From: CAYYJS01 sp964472315
GTDB taxonomy: Bacteria > Verrucomicrobiota > Kiritimatiellia > UBA8416
Assembly (NCBI GenBank): GCA_964472315.1
Contig: CAYYJS010000016.1
Location: forward strand, 1-64,000
DNA: 64,000 bases
Direction: 5' to 3'
Positions 7,360-15,496 of this stretch are shown here, piece by piece. The position numbers and the translations under genes are program-made. The stretch's first letter is position 1, and every line of letters begins with the position of its first letter. The notes beneath the pieces are model-generated. The model saw only the letters and a list, made by a program, of their open reading frames with translations. It had not been told where the DNA came from and ran no database searches.

Positions 7360-9258
7360 TCAGAATACCGTCTTCAGCCCCGCCGATACAAGCCGTCCCG
7401 GCATGGGATACCCCGGTTGGTATTCGTACGTCTCGTCCGTCAGGTTCTCCACGCTGACATATACCTCGCCGGCGAACCAGTCCGAGCCATGCACGGCATA
7501 CCCGATGCGCGCATTCGCCACCGTGCAACTATCGATCTTCTCGACAGCCGCCAGTCCCGGCGCCGCCGTCCGTCCGTTGAACGCGTACTGCGCGTCCACA
7601 TACTGCATGTTGACCTGCACGGACACGTGCCGCACCGGCACGACGACGACGCCGGCCGATGCCGACACGTCGGGCGCACGCGGCGTCTTCTCCGTATCCG
7701 CGTCGAGCAGCGTCACCCCCGTAAAGGCGCTGTGGCCGCCGCGCCCCGTGAACGCCACGCTGAACTCAAGGCCGTCGATGGCGGACTCGCGCCGGTTGAC
7801 AAGCCCCGCGGGCGTCCATTGAAGCTGATCGCTCGCCTCATCGCGAAATACCGCCAGCCGCGCGCGGGCGCCCGTGTACGGGCACTTCACGCCGAAGCCC
7901 CCCTCCACATGTTCCATCCGTTCGGCGTCCAGGCTCGCCAGCGTACCCGCGGAAAGACCGGATGCGTAGACGCCGGGATAGTGGACGGCTTCGGCATAGT
8001 TGGCGAAGCACTCCCAGCGCCCGCCGGCCACCACCATGCCGGCCTGCGGCGACACCTCGTCGCCGAATTCGCTATGCGTGAAGTAACGCCCGCCCGCCGA
8101 CGGCGTCAGCGTCACGCCGGCGACCGGCACATCGACCCGCAGGCCGAGCGCCGGCGCCACGGTGTCGTAGTCGTCTTCGAACGCCAGCGGCACGGCACCG
8201 GCCAGGGTCCGCGTCTCGGTCTCGCCTCCCGCGCGCTCGGCGTCGAGACCGGCCGTCAGCGTCCAGGCGCCCAGACGCAGATCCTCCACCCCGCGCAACC
8301 CGAAGTTCCGCCAGTCGGTATCGACATCGCCCGCCGGCGTACCGGGCCCATTCACGTTGTCGCGATCCCATCGGATGCGACCGTCCTCGTGATACAGGAG
8401 CACATACCCGGCGACGCGTTCGCCGGCGTTGCGCAACTGGATCGACTGCGTCAGGGTCTCCGTCGCGAACAGATCGCGCACCGGGGTCGGACCGTCAACC
8501 CGCCCCGGATCCTCGCCCCAGTTGTCGGTGCGATGCAAAATGTACGACAGACGCACGGTGTCGCTCAGCGCGTAACCGCTTTGAACGTACTGACTGCGCA
8601 AGACCGCCGCACTGTGATCGCGGTGGCCTTCCGATTCCAGATACGCGCCGCCGCCGTAATAGTCCCACGCGCCAATGCGTCCGCCGTGCTGCACCCCCAA
8701 CGTGAACGTATCGCGCTCGCCCGCGGATGTGTCGATCCGAGTCTCGTACCCCGCCTCTTCGCGCCGCGACGAGGCCACGTCCACCGCGCCGAACACCCCG
8801 CCGTACAGCAAGGGCTGCGGACTCTTGCTCACCGTAATCCCGTCCGCCAAACTGATCGGCAGCGTGTCGAGCAACGGGTGACCAAAGACCCCGACCTCGC
8901 GCGGGACACCGTCCATGTACGTACGGATTTCCGCGCCCGGACGGCTGGCGCCGCGGCCGCGGATGTAGATCGCGCCCCCTTCCGCACCGCCATAGGCGCC
9001 CAGCAGGTTGAAGCGCGAGATGGTCACGCCCGTCGCCCGCCGCAAGCCCGAAGCCAGATCGTTGGCCGCCATCCCTTCGAGCTGCTCCCGTCCGATCCGC
9101 GTCACGCTGCCGCCGAACGGCGTCAGCGCTTCTTCCGCCACCAGGGGCGGCGCCGTAACCAGCATCGGTTCCCCCTCCGTCACGGCGTCCTGCGCCCGCA
9201 ACGCCGTCCCCGCCAGACCCATTGCCGCCACCACCGCCAGACTGCCTGTCACGCGCAT
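7360..9258 (-). CDS. TonB-dependent outer-membrane receptor
   Basis: A signal peptide (MRVTGSLAVVAAMGLAG, then ALRAQ) is followed by a plug domain (about residues 30-160) and a beta-barrel. The plug has the family's IYIRGRGASRPGAEIRTYMDGVP region. The C-terminus ends in a hydrophobic residue after a beta strand (VSAGLKTVF), as barrel insertion signals do. The start ATG has AGGAAG about 9 nt upstream; an upstream TTG at 9285 is less likely. It is the first gene of a five-gene operon with a metal-type ABC importer, so the ligand is likely a metal or metal chelate. Confidence 0.88.
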   Translation of the reverse strand: MRVTGSLAVVAAMGLAGTALRAQDAVTEGEPMLVTAPPLVAEEALTPFGGSVTRIGREQLEGMAANDLASGLRRATGVTISRFNLLGAYGGAEGGAIYIRGRGASRPGAEIRTYMDGVPREVGVFGHPLLDTLPISLADGITVSKSPQPLLYGGVFGAVDVASSRREEAGYETRIDTSAGERDTFTLGVQHGGRIGAWDYYGGGAYLESEGHRDHSAAVLRSQYVQSGYALSDTVRLSYILHRTDNWGEDPGRVDGPTPVRDLFATETLTQSIQLRNAGERVAGYVLLYHEDGRIRWDRDNVNGPGTPAGDVDTDWRNFGLRGVEDLRLGAWTLTAGLDAERAGGETETRTLAGAVPLAFEDDYDTVAPALGLRVDVPVAGVTLTPSAGGRYFTHSEFGDEVSPQAGMVVAGGRWECFANYAEAVHYPGVYASGLSAGTLASLDAERMEHVEGGFGVKCPYTGARARLAVFRDEASDQLQWTPAGLVNRRESAIDGLEFSVAFTGRGGHSAFTGVTLLDADTEKTPRAPDVSASAGVVVVPVRHVSVQVNMQYVDAQYAFNGRTAAPGLAAVEKIDSCTVANARIGYAVHGSDWFAGEVYVSVENLTDETYEYQPGYPMPGRLVSAGLKTVF

Positions 9259-9288
9259 CTTCCACTTCCTTTCGCGCAGCGCCAATTC

Positions 9289-9309
9289 ATACGTTTATGG
9301 ATTTCGTAT
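9289..9309 (-). promoter_or_regulatory. Candidate operator of the TonB/ABC operon
   Basis: ATACG-N11-CGTAT is an interrupted palindrome starting about 11 nt downstream of the -10 box, roughly +5 to +25 of the transcript. That is a normal site for a repressor such as a Fur-family metal sensor. The centre does not match a known consensus. Confidence 0.4.
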
Positions 9310-9320
9310 TACGCAGGCGC

Positions 9321-9349
9321 AAGCTAGCACGGCCCATCGGCACTGTCAA
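9321..9349 (-). promoter_or_regulatory. Promoter of the TonB/ABC operon
   Basis: On the minus strand a consensus TTGACA (9349-9344) and TAGCTT (9326-9321) are 17 nt apart, with TGC before the -10 box (extended -10). Confidence 0.75.
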
Positions 9350-9368
9350 ACGGATGTTCGCGCCCCGG

Positions 9369-10256
9369 CTACGCGCGCGGATGGAACTGCTGATGCACGG
9401 ACTTCAGCCGGTTCTGATCGACATGGGTATAGACCTGGGTCGTCGCGATGTCGGCATGGCCCAACATCTCCTGGATGATGCGCAGGGGCGCGCCGTTGGC
9501 AAGCAGATGGCTCGCGAAAGAGTGACGGAGCGTATGCGGCGAAACGCTCTTTTGGATGCCGGCCCCCCGCGCGTAGGCCTTGATCAGCAACCAGACGCCC
9601 TTCCGCGAAAACGCCTGTCCCCGGTACGTAAGAAACACGTGCCGCGGCGAGCGGTCGTTGACGAAGTCCGGCCGCGCCTCGCGCAGGTACTGTTCGATGC
9701 GATCGATCGCGGCGGCGCCGAACGGCACCACACGCACCTTCCGTCCCTTTCCCACGCACCGCAGGTATTGCTCGTCCATGTGCAGGTCATCCAGTGTCAG
9801 CGCGCACAGTTCGGAAACCCGCAGTCCGCACGCATACATCAGTTCCAAAATGGCGCGGTCCCGCATGCGGTAGCGGTCATCGCCCACGGGCGCCGCCAGA
9901 AGCCGCTCCACCTCGCGCGGCGTGAGCACGCCCGGCAGCACTTTCCAGAGGCGCGGCGAATCCATCACCTCCGTGACATCGGCATCAAGCATGCCCTCCT
10001 GCCGCAAAAAGTGAAAGAACACCTTGATGGCCACCAGGCGCCGGGACACGGAGTTGACGCTGAGACCGCGGTCGCGCTCCGCGAGGAGGTATTCCAGGAT
10101 GTGCTCGCGCGTTACCGCGTTGAACGTCGCCACGCCGCGCGGGGTCAACCAGGCATCGAAGCTGTCGAGGTCGCGACCGTAGGCTTCGCGCGTGGCGGGA
10201 CTGAGTCCGCGTTCCAGCGACACATGGTCGAGGAACATCTTGACCAGCGCGTTCAC
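9369..10256 (-). CDS. xerD: Tyrosine recombinase XerD-like
   Basis: At 295 residues it fits XerC/XerD, which resolve chromosome dimers at dif. The N-terminal SAM-like domain (1-100) precedes a catalytic domain with R146 (GLRVSEL), K170 (GKGRK), H241 and R244 (HTLRHSF), H267 (LGHADI) and nucleophile Y276 (TQVYTHV). All are intact. Its GTG start overlaps the lipoprotein stop. It sits in a housekeeping cluster with no phage genes, so a chromosomal Xer role is more likely than an integrase. XerC versus XerD cannot be fully settled. Confidence 0.88.
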   Translation of the reverse strand: MNALVKMFLDHVSLERGLSPATREAYGRDLDSFDAWLTPRGVATFNAVTREHILEYLLAERDRGLSVNSVSRRLVAIKVFFHFLRQEGMLDADVTEVMDSPRLWKVLPGVLTPREVERLLAAPVGDDRYRMRDRAILELMYACGLRVSELCALTLDDLHMDEQYLRCVGKGRKVRVVPFGAAAIDRIEQYLREARPDFVNDRSPRHVFLTYRGQAFSRKGVWLLIKAYARGAGIQKSVSPHTLRHSFASHLLANGAPLRIIQEMLGHADIATTQVYTHVDQNRLKSVHQQFHPRA

Positions 10257-10615
10257 GGCCGGCAGTCGGCCGGCAGCGCGGCGGCGGCCACGGGATCGGC
10301 GGGGATCTCGAAAGTCTTGCCCAACGACTCGGCGATCACGCGGAAACCGGCCTTGGCGATCATGTACTCCGCATTCTTGTCGGACGCCAGCAGCGAATCG
10401 TAGACGAGCGTGACGGTGCGCGCGTCATAGTCCAGCTTGAGGCTTGACGGCTGCAACCCGGGCAACCGCGAAACGGCCCGCGACACGAGTCGTCCACAGG
10501 CTTCGTTGCGCATGTCCGGGACCCCGATCTCCAGCGTCCGGTAATCGTGCTGACGGCAACCCGCACCGAGCGCCAGCACCGCACCGAGCACCAGTAACGT
10601 CACACGCTCAATCAT
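10253..10615 (-). CDS. Small lipoprotein with HMA-like domain
   Basis: The start MIERVTLLVLGAVLALGAGC is a lipoprotein signal with a lipobox ending LGAGC. The remaining 100 residues resemble a heavy-metal-associated fold (VPDMRNEACGRLVSRAVSRLP, then a beta strand VTLVYD). Only one Cys remains where metal-binding members have CxxC, so metal binding is doubtful. The ATG lies 7 nt after a -10 box with no ribosome site, suggesting a leaderless mRNA. The stop overlaps the xerD start. Confidence 0.65.
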   Translation of the reverse strand: MIERVTLLVLGAVLALGAGCRQHDYRTLEIGVPDMRNEACGRLVSRAVSRLPGLQPSSLKLDYDARTVTLVYDSLLASDKNAEYMIAKAGFRVIAESLGKTFEIPADPVAAAALPADCRP

Positions 10616-10622
10616 GTGGGGA

Positions 10623-10651
10623 ACACTAACCAAGCGATTCCGCCAAGTCAA
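10623..10651 (-). promoter_or_regulatory. Promoter of the lipoprotein-xerD pair
   Basis: On the minus strand TTGACT (10651-10646) and TAGTGT (10628-10623) are 17 nt apart. The ATG at 10615 begins 7 nt after the -10 box, so the predicted transcript starts at or next to the start codon. Confidence 0.65.
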
Positions 10652-10667
10652 CACCGTCGGACGGCGT

Positions 10668-11411
10668 CTACCCGTGGGGCCACAGGAGTTCATAGGCCAG
10701 AACGCTCAGCGCGTAGAGCGCCGCCGTTTCGACACGCAACACGTTCCCGCCGAAACAAACGGGAATGCCGCCAAGGCCGACAACGCGTGCGACCTCGTCG
10801 GCCGTCAGATCGCCCTCGGGGCCGATAATCAGTCCCAGCCGGCGGGGCGGTGTCGCGTGCAGACCGTTCACAACCTCATGGAGCATCCGCAACCCCGGCG
10901 CCAGCGTTCCAGCCAGCAGGCAATCGAACGCCCCGGGGACCAGCACCTCGTCCAGCGGTCGCACCGGACGGATCTCCGGAAGCCAGTTGGTTCCGCATTG
11001 CTTGGCCGCGCTCCGCGCGATGCGTTCCCAACGGGCCGGCCGTTCGCGCAGGCGATCGCCCACCGGCTGCACGATACACCGGGCGGTCACAACGGGGTGG
11101 ATGACGTGCACGCCGATTTCGGTCGCCTTCTCGACAATCAGGTCCATGTTGCGGCCTTTCGGCAAAGCCTGGATCAGCTCGATGGACAGCGGCATGGATG
11201 GCGCGCGCACGGTCTCATCCACAGCCACGACGGCCCGCTCATCGCCGCCGGTCAACCGGCCGCGGGCAACCCGGCCGCGGCCGTCGAACACATCGACCCG
11301 ATCGCCCGCCCGCAACCGCAGCACATGGAAGACATGACGGCTCTCCGCGGGCGACAGCGCCACGGCGCCGTCGGAGGCCCACCGTTCCGGAGCTGCGTAA
11401 CATCGGTGCAT
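10668..11411 (-). CDS. rsmE: 16S rRNA m3U1498 methyltransferase RsmE
   Basis: The N-terminal PUA-like part (about residues 1-70) is followed by a SPOUT-fold methyltransferase with the hallmark IGPEGDLTADE and LRVETAALYAL motifs. LPKGRNMDLIVEKATEIGV also matches the family. RsmE methylates U1498 of 16S rRNA. It lies 7 nt after dnaJ, an arrangement seen in many heat-shock operons. Confidence 0.92.
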   Translation of the reverse strand: MHRCYAAPERWASDGAVALSPAESRHVFHVLRLRAGDRVDVFDGRGRVARGRLTGGDERAVVAVDETVRAPSMPLSIELIQALPKGRNMDLIVEKATEIGVHVIHPVVTARCIVQPVGDRLRERPARWERIARSAAKQCGTNWLPEIRPVRPLDEVLVPGAFDCLLAGTLAPGLRMLHEVVNGLHATPPRRLGLIIGPEGDLTADEVARVVGLGGIPVCFGGNVLRVETAALYALSVLAYELLWPHG

Positions 11412-11418
11412 GCCGGTA

Positions 11419-12597
11419 CTACTTGCCCATCGCGCTCTTGCGCTCGATGAAGGCGTGCGCCTGCTCGACGAAGCGTTGCACCGCGGGATAGTTCCCGTCG
11501 TCGGTCTCGTCGCTGAACGTTTTCAACGCCTTCTTCTGGTGCCCGCTCAATTTGCTGGGCACCTCGGCGACGATCTGGACATGCAGGTCGCCGCGCGAAT
11601 AACCCTCGACGCTGGGCATGCCCTTGTTCTTCAGGCGGAACACCTTGCCGCTCTCGGTTCCCGCCTCGAGTTTGAGCTTGGCGAAACCGTCCACGGTCGG
11701 CACCTGCACCTCGCCGCCGAGCGCGAGCACATGGAACGGCACGGGGACCTCGCACAGCAGATCGTCTTCGCGCCGCTGGAAAACCGGGTGGGCCTTCACA
11801 TGCAGCACAACGTACAGATCCCCCGGAGGCCCCCCGCGGATGCCCCCTTCGCCCTTGCCCGACAGTCGCAGGCGGGAGCCGGTATCGACACCTTTGGGCA
11901 CGCGCAACGTCATGCGCGACCGCGACTTGACGCGTCCGTTGCCCTGGCAGTTCTTGCACGGGTGAGATACCATCGAGCCGGTGCCGCCGCAGACCGGACA
12001 GGTCTGGCGCACCTGAAAGAACCCGCCGCCGGACACCACGGAGCCGGCGCCACCACACTGGCGGCACGTCTCGCGACTGTGTCCCGGCGCCACGCCGCTG
12101 CCCTTGCACGTGCCGCATTCCTGCGAAATCGGCAGTGTGATCTCGCGCTCCGATCCGAAGGCGGCCTCCTCGAGGTCGACTTCCAGATCGAACCGCAGGT
12201 CCGCGCCGGCCTGGGGACCGTCGTGCCGCGCCCGCCGGCGCCCGCCGCCAAAGAAATCCTCGAAGACGCCGCCACCGCCACCGCCGAAGAGATTGCCCAG
12301 AATATCCTGGAGGTCGCCCGTGTGGGTGAAGTCGCGCGAGAAGTCGAATCCGCCCGGGCCGAAGGTCGACTTCAACCCGTCGTGACCGAACTGGTCGTAT
12401 TGCTTGCGCTTGTCGGCGTCGCTCAGGATCTCGTAGGCCTCGGATATCTCCTTGAACTGAGCCTCGGCTTCCTTGTTGCCCGGATTCCGGTCCGGATGAT
12501 ACTTCATGGCCAACTTGCGGTAGGCCTTCCTGATTTCTTCCGCCGTCGCCGTCCGGCTGACACCCAGTAGATCGTAATAGTCTTTCTTCGACGCCAC
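11419..12597 (-). CDS. dnaJ: Chaperone DnaJ
   Basis: DnaJ is the Hsp40 co-chaperone that stimulates DnaK. The J-domain has HPD at residues 34-36, followed by a Gly/Phe-rich region. Four zinc repeats follow (CGTCKGSG, CRQCGGAG, CPVCGGTG, CKNCQGNG), then the C-terminal substrate-binding domain. Length (392) is typical. It sits between grpE and rsmE, but dnaK and hrcA are not in the window. Confidence 0.96.
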   Translation of the reverse strand: MASKKDYYDLLGVSRTATAEEIRKAYRKLAMKYHPDRNPGNKEAEAQFKEISEAYEILSDADKRKQYDQFGHDGLKSTFGPGGFDFSRDFTHTGDLQDILGNLFGGGGGGVFEDFFGGGRRRARHDGPQAGADLRFDLEVDLEEAAFGSEREITLPISQECGTCKGSGVAPGHSRETCRQCGGAGSVVSGGGFFQVRQTCPVCGGTGSMVSHPCKNCQGNGRVKSRSRMTLRVPKGVDTGSRLRLSGKGEGGIRGGPPGDLYVVLHVKAHPVFQRREDDLLCEVPVPFHVLALGGEVQVPTVDGFAKLKLEAGTESGKVFRLKNKGMPSVEGYSRGDLHVQIVAEVPSKLSGHQKKALKTFSDETDDGNYPAVQRFVEQAHAFIERKSAMGK

Positions 12598-12681
12598 GGT
12601 ATTCCTCTACGGTACGATTCGTTTGTCGTTCACACTTGTTCCGCCGCCGGGATCGCATTCCCCGGCGTCCCGCGCATCGCG

Positions 12682-13338
12682 CTACGCCGCGGGCGGGCCG
12701 CTTGAAACCACGACCTGCGCCGGTCGGAGCAGCCGTTCGCCGAGCATATAGCCACGCCGTGTCTGCGCGATCACGTGGTTCTCGGCAACTTCCGCGGACG
12801 GCAGGTGCGCGATGGCTTCGTGTACGCGATGGTCGAAGGCCTGTCCTTCGGCGTCGACCGGCTTCAGGCCGAACCGCGCCATCACCCCAAGCATCTGCTC
12901 GCCGACCAGTTTGAACCCCTGCACCACGGCATCGTTGCCACCACCCTGAACCGCCGCGAACGCCATATCCAGATTGTCAAGCACCGGCAGCAGTTCGCCC
13001 AACAGGTCCATGTTGGCGCGCTGATAGAGTTCATCCTTTTCCCGAAGCACGCGCTTCCGGTAGTTCTCGAAGTCGGCCCGCAACCGCAGGAGCTGCTGCG
13101 ACTCCGCGGGCAGTGCCGCGGTCGGCTCAGGCGCCGGCTCCAACACAGGCGCAGCCGGCTCGACCGGTGGCACCTCTCCCGTCTCGATCACAATCGCTTC
13201 GCAAGCGTCGGGTTCGCCCGCGGGCGACGCATCCCCACCCTCATCGCCGGTACCCGGAAAGCCATCCGGAATCGCCTGTGTGCCATGCTTCTCGTTCGCG
13301 TGACCGTGCTTCTTCGAATCGCCCTTTTTCGTCATCAT
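12682..13338 (-). CDS. grpE: Nucleotide exchange factor GrpE
   Basis: GrpE releases ADP from DnaK. After a charged, low-complexity N-terminus (about 80 residues) comes the coiled coil with RADFENYRKRV, then LLPVLDNLDMAF and the C-terminal beta domain (NHVIAQTRRGYMLGERLLRPAQVVVS). It lies 9 nt after the PP2C phosphatase gene. Two adjacent ATGs are possible starts. No CIRCE element was found here. Confidence 0.94.
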   Translation of the reverse strand: MMTKKGDSKKHGHANEKHGTQAIPDGFPGTGDEGGDASPAGEPDACEAIVIETGEVPPVEPAAPVLEPAPEPTAALPAESQQLLRLRADFENYRKRVLREKDELYQRANMDLLGELLPVLDNLDMAFAAVQGGGNDAVVQGFKLVGEQMLGVMARFGLKPVDAEGQAFDHRVHEAIAHLPSAEVAENHVIAQTRRGYMLGERLLRPAQVVVSSGPPAA

Positions 13339-13347
13339 CCGTCCCGT

Positions 13348-14814
13348 CTATGCCTTGCTGTCTCGTGATATTTTCATGGCGACAAGCGTCATGTCGTCAT
13401 ACTGGGGCACGTCCCCGACGAATTGCAACAACTTCTGCCGGACAATCCTGGCGACGGCCCGTGCATCGCTCTCGCCCGGCGACAACTGCACTGTTTTGGC
13501 GAGATTGAGCTTGCCCCACTCGTTGCCTTGTCGGTCCTGCGCCTCGGTCACGCCGTCGGTGTAGATGACCACCGTATCCCGCGGCGAAAGCTGCACGGTG
13601 CGTTCGTCCAGCGTGGCATCGAACAGCGCGACGTCGCCGACACCGACCGCAATCCCCATCGATTCCGGTTCCCACGGTTCGCGCGGCGGCGGCGGGCAGA
13701 TAAGCGGCGCCATGTGCCCCGCGCGCGCGACGGTCAGCGCCAGCGTCTCGGTATCGAGCACCATGTACAGCATGCTGACAAACATATCCTCGGCAATGTC
13801 CGGCCGCAGCACGCGGTTGACCTCGCGCAGAACGGATGCGGGGCTATGCATCCCCGGCGCCACCACGCGCAGGACCGTCCGGCAGATGGACATTACCAGA
13901 CCACCGGATACGCCCTTGCCCGAGACGTCGGCGATGGCGATGCCGACATGCCGGTCGTCAATCTCCACAAACTCGTAAAAGTCGCCCCCGATCTGTTGTG
14001 CCGGCACGCTGAACGCCGAAATATCCACGCCGGGCAGCGAGGGGATCGTCTTCGGCAGCAGCGCCACCTGGATCTTTCTGGCAGTCATCAGGTCATAGTC
14101 CAGACGCCGCTTCTCGTCCAGCGCCGAGCTGACGCGGGCATAGTGAATCGCCACCGAGGCTTGGTCGCCCAAGGCCTGCAACAGACTTGCATCGGTCGTG
14201 CCGAAGGCGTCGCCATCGACGCGGTTGACGATCGCCAACACGCCCAGCACTTCGTGACGGAACCGCATGGGAACCAGGAGCAGCGAATGGACGCGCAGGA
14301 ATTCATGGCGGAACCGCGGCACCCGTGCGTCGGAATCGGGGTTGTCCACGATGAGCGGCGCGTTCGTACTGACGATGCTCCCGACGATCCCCTCGCCAAC
14401 CGTGGCCGGCTGGGTGCGAACGAGCCACTCGACGTGGCGGACCTTGCTGAAGGCGCGGTCAAGTTCGTCATCGACGCCGCCGATCAGCGGGGGGAAGATG
14501 CCGGCGACGGCCGCGGCAGTCAGGTGCTCGCGGTCGGGGTCCAGCAGATAGACCGCACCCGCGCTCCCGCGCGTGGCCTTGAGCGCGAAAGAGAGCACGC
14601 GCTTGACCAGGGGTGCCAACTCGACGGCATCCGACTCGGCGAAGACCTCGCCGATGTCGTAGATGAAGCTGAAGACCAAATCCTTTTCGGCCAGCAACCG
14701 GTTCCGTTCGTGACGCATCCGCCGGATATGGTGCAGCAGGACCACGGTGACGACCAGCATGGCCACATTAGCGAGAAGCAGCGGAATCGCGGGTGAGAAA
14801 AGCGCGCCCGGCAT
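13348..14814 (-). CDS. GAF-PP2C phosphatase (RsbU/SpoIIE type)
   Basis: One N-terminal membrane segment (about residues 9-28) and a short coil lead into a GAF domain (about 65-225). The C-terminal SpoIIE/RsbU phosphatase domain (about 260-485) has metal-binding motifs GGDFYEF, DVSGKGVSGG, YTDGVTEA and YDDMTLV. Such phosphatases dephosphorylate STAS anti-sigma antagonists in partner-switch circuits. The STAS gene directly upstream (4-nt gap) is the probable substrate. GAF and the membrane anchor suggest an input signal. Confidence 0.9.
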   Translation of the reverse strand: MPGALFSPAIPLLLANVAMLVVTVVLLHHIRRMRHERNRLLAEKDLVFSFIYDIGEVFAESDAVELAPLVKRVLSFALKATRGSAGAVYLLDPDREHLTAAAVAGIFPPLIGGVDDELDRAFSKVRHVEWLVRTQPATVGEGIVGSIVSTNAPLIVDNPDSDARVPRFRHEFLRVHSLLLVPMRFRHEVLGVLAIVNRVDGDAFGTTDASLLQALGDQASVAIHYARVSSALDEKRRLDYDLMTARKIQVALLPKTIPSLPGVDISAFSVPAQQIGGDFYEFVEIDDRHVGIAIADVSGKGVSGGLVMSICRTVLRVVAPGMHSPASVLREVNRVLRPDIAEDMFVSMLYMVLDTETLALTVARAGHMAPLICPPPPREPWEPESMGIAVGVGDVALFDATLDERTVQLSPRDTVVIYTDGVTEAQDRQGNEWGKLNLAKTVQLSPGESDARAVARIVRQKLLQFVGDVPQYDDMTLVAMKISRDSKA

Positions 14815-14818
14815 GGCA

Positions 14819-15358
14819 TCACCCCTCGATTTGTTTCAAATCCTGGGTCAGATACGTCAGGACATCCTTGAAACGCGTCAGGTTGTCCGGAACGGCATCG
14901 ACGAGGGTCTGATGCGCCTCGAGCATGGTTTCAAGCGTCACTTTACGGTCGACCGCGACATCGGCGAGCCCGGTCACTTCCAGAGCTTCGGACAACATGG
15001 CACTCACCGCCGCGGGATCGGCGCCGACGGCGTAGGCTTCGATCAGGCGCGTCAGGCCCAGCGTATCGAGCAGCGACAAGGTCTTCGGCGTCAGGTTGAT
15101 CGCGATCAACCGCCCGCCGCACTCATGATGAAGCCGCAGGGCCAGTCCCGCCAGGACGCCCATAAACGTGCTGTCCAAGCTGTGACACTCGTCCATATCC
15201 AGTACGAGCTGCGCACAGCCCTTCTCGATGGCCGAAGCCCCAAACCGTTTGAGCGCCGGGGCGTTCTTGAAGGACCCGCGGCCCCGCACGCGTACCATTG
15301 CGGACTGCTTCTGGATGGCAACCAAGAGTTGATCGTCCTGGTTCGCGGCGTTACTCAT
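14819..15358 (-). CDS. STAS-domain anti-sigma antagonist
   Basis: Residues about 10-115 form a STAS domain with the switch region MDECHSLDSTFMGVLAGL, where a Ser would be the phosphorylation site. About 60 extra residues form a C-terminal helical tail not found in SpoIIAA or RsbV. The start MSNAANQ fits the promoter, which would place the earlier possible start before the TSS. It is the first gene of the operon with the PP2C phosphatase, grpE and dnaJ. No anti-sigma kinase or sigma factor lies in the window. Confidence 0.85.
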   Translation of the reverse strand: MSNAANQDDQLLVAIQKQSAMVRVRGRGSFKNAPALKRFGASAIEKGCAQLVLDMDECHSLDSTFMGVLAGLALRLHHECGGRLIAINLTPKTLSLLDTLGLTRLIEAYAVGADPAAVSAMLSEALEVTGLADVAVDRKVTLETMLEAHQTLVDAVPDNLTRFKDVLTYLTQDLKQIEG

Positions 15359-15393
15359 CTGACAAGCACCTGTTCCTTTTAAAACGGACTTGG

Positions 15394-15422
15394 AAGCTAC
15401 CATCACCCCTGCCACCTGTCAA
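15394..15422 (-). promoter_or_regulatory. Promoter of the STAS-PP2C-grpE-dnaJ-rsmE operon
   Basis: On the minus strand a consensus TTGACA (15422-15417) and TAGCTT (15399-15394) are 17 nt apart. The predicted leader is about 30 nt. Confidence 0.75.
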
Positions 15423-15496
15423 CCCGGCTGACACCGCGAAACAGTGTCCAACAGGCGACGCGCAGACGGTTGCATTTGCGCGGCCAATCACGCAAC

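Noticed and set aside
6982..9327. Very long plus-strand open frame (781 codons)
   Set aside because: It is antisense to the TonB receptor and binding-protein genes, is rich in Arg/His/Pro, and has no recognisable motif; high GC leaves such frames open by chance.
9369..10256. Tyrosine recombinase as a phage or island integrase
   Set aside because: Size and motifs fit chromosomal Xer proteins, it is coupled to a lipoprotein gene in a housekeeping cluster, and no attachment site or phage gene is nearby.
12597..15496. CIRCE or HrcA operator for the grpE-dnaJ operon
   Set aside because: No TTAGCACTC / GAGTGCTAA inverted repeat was found in the upstream regions.
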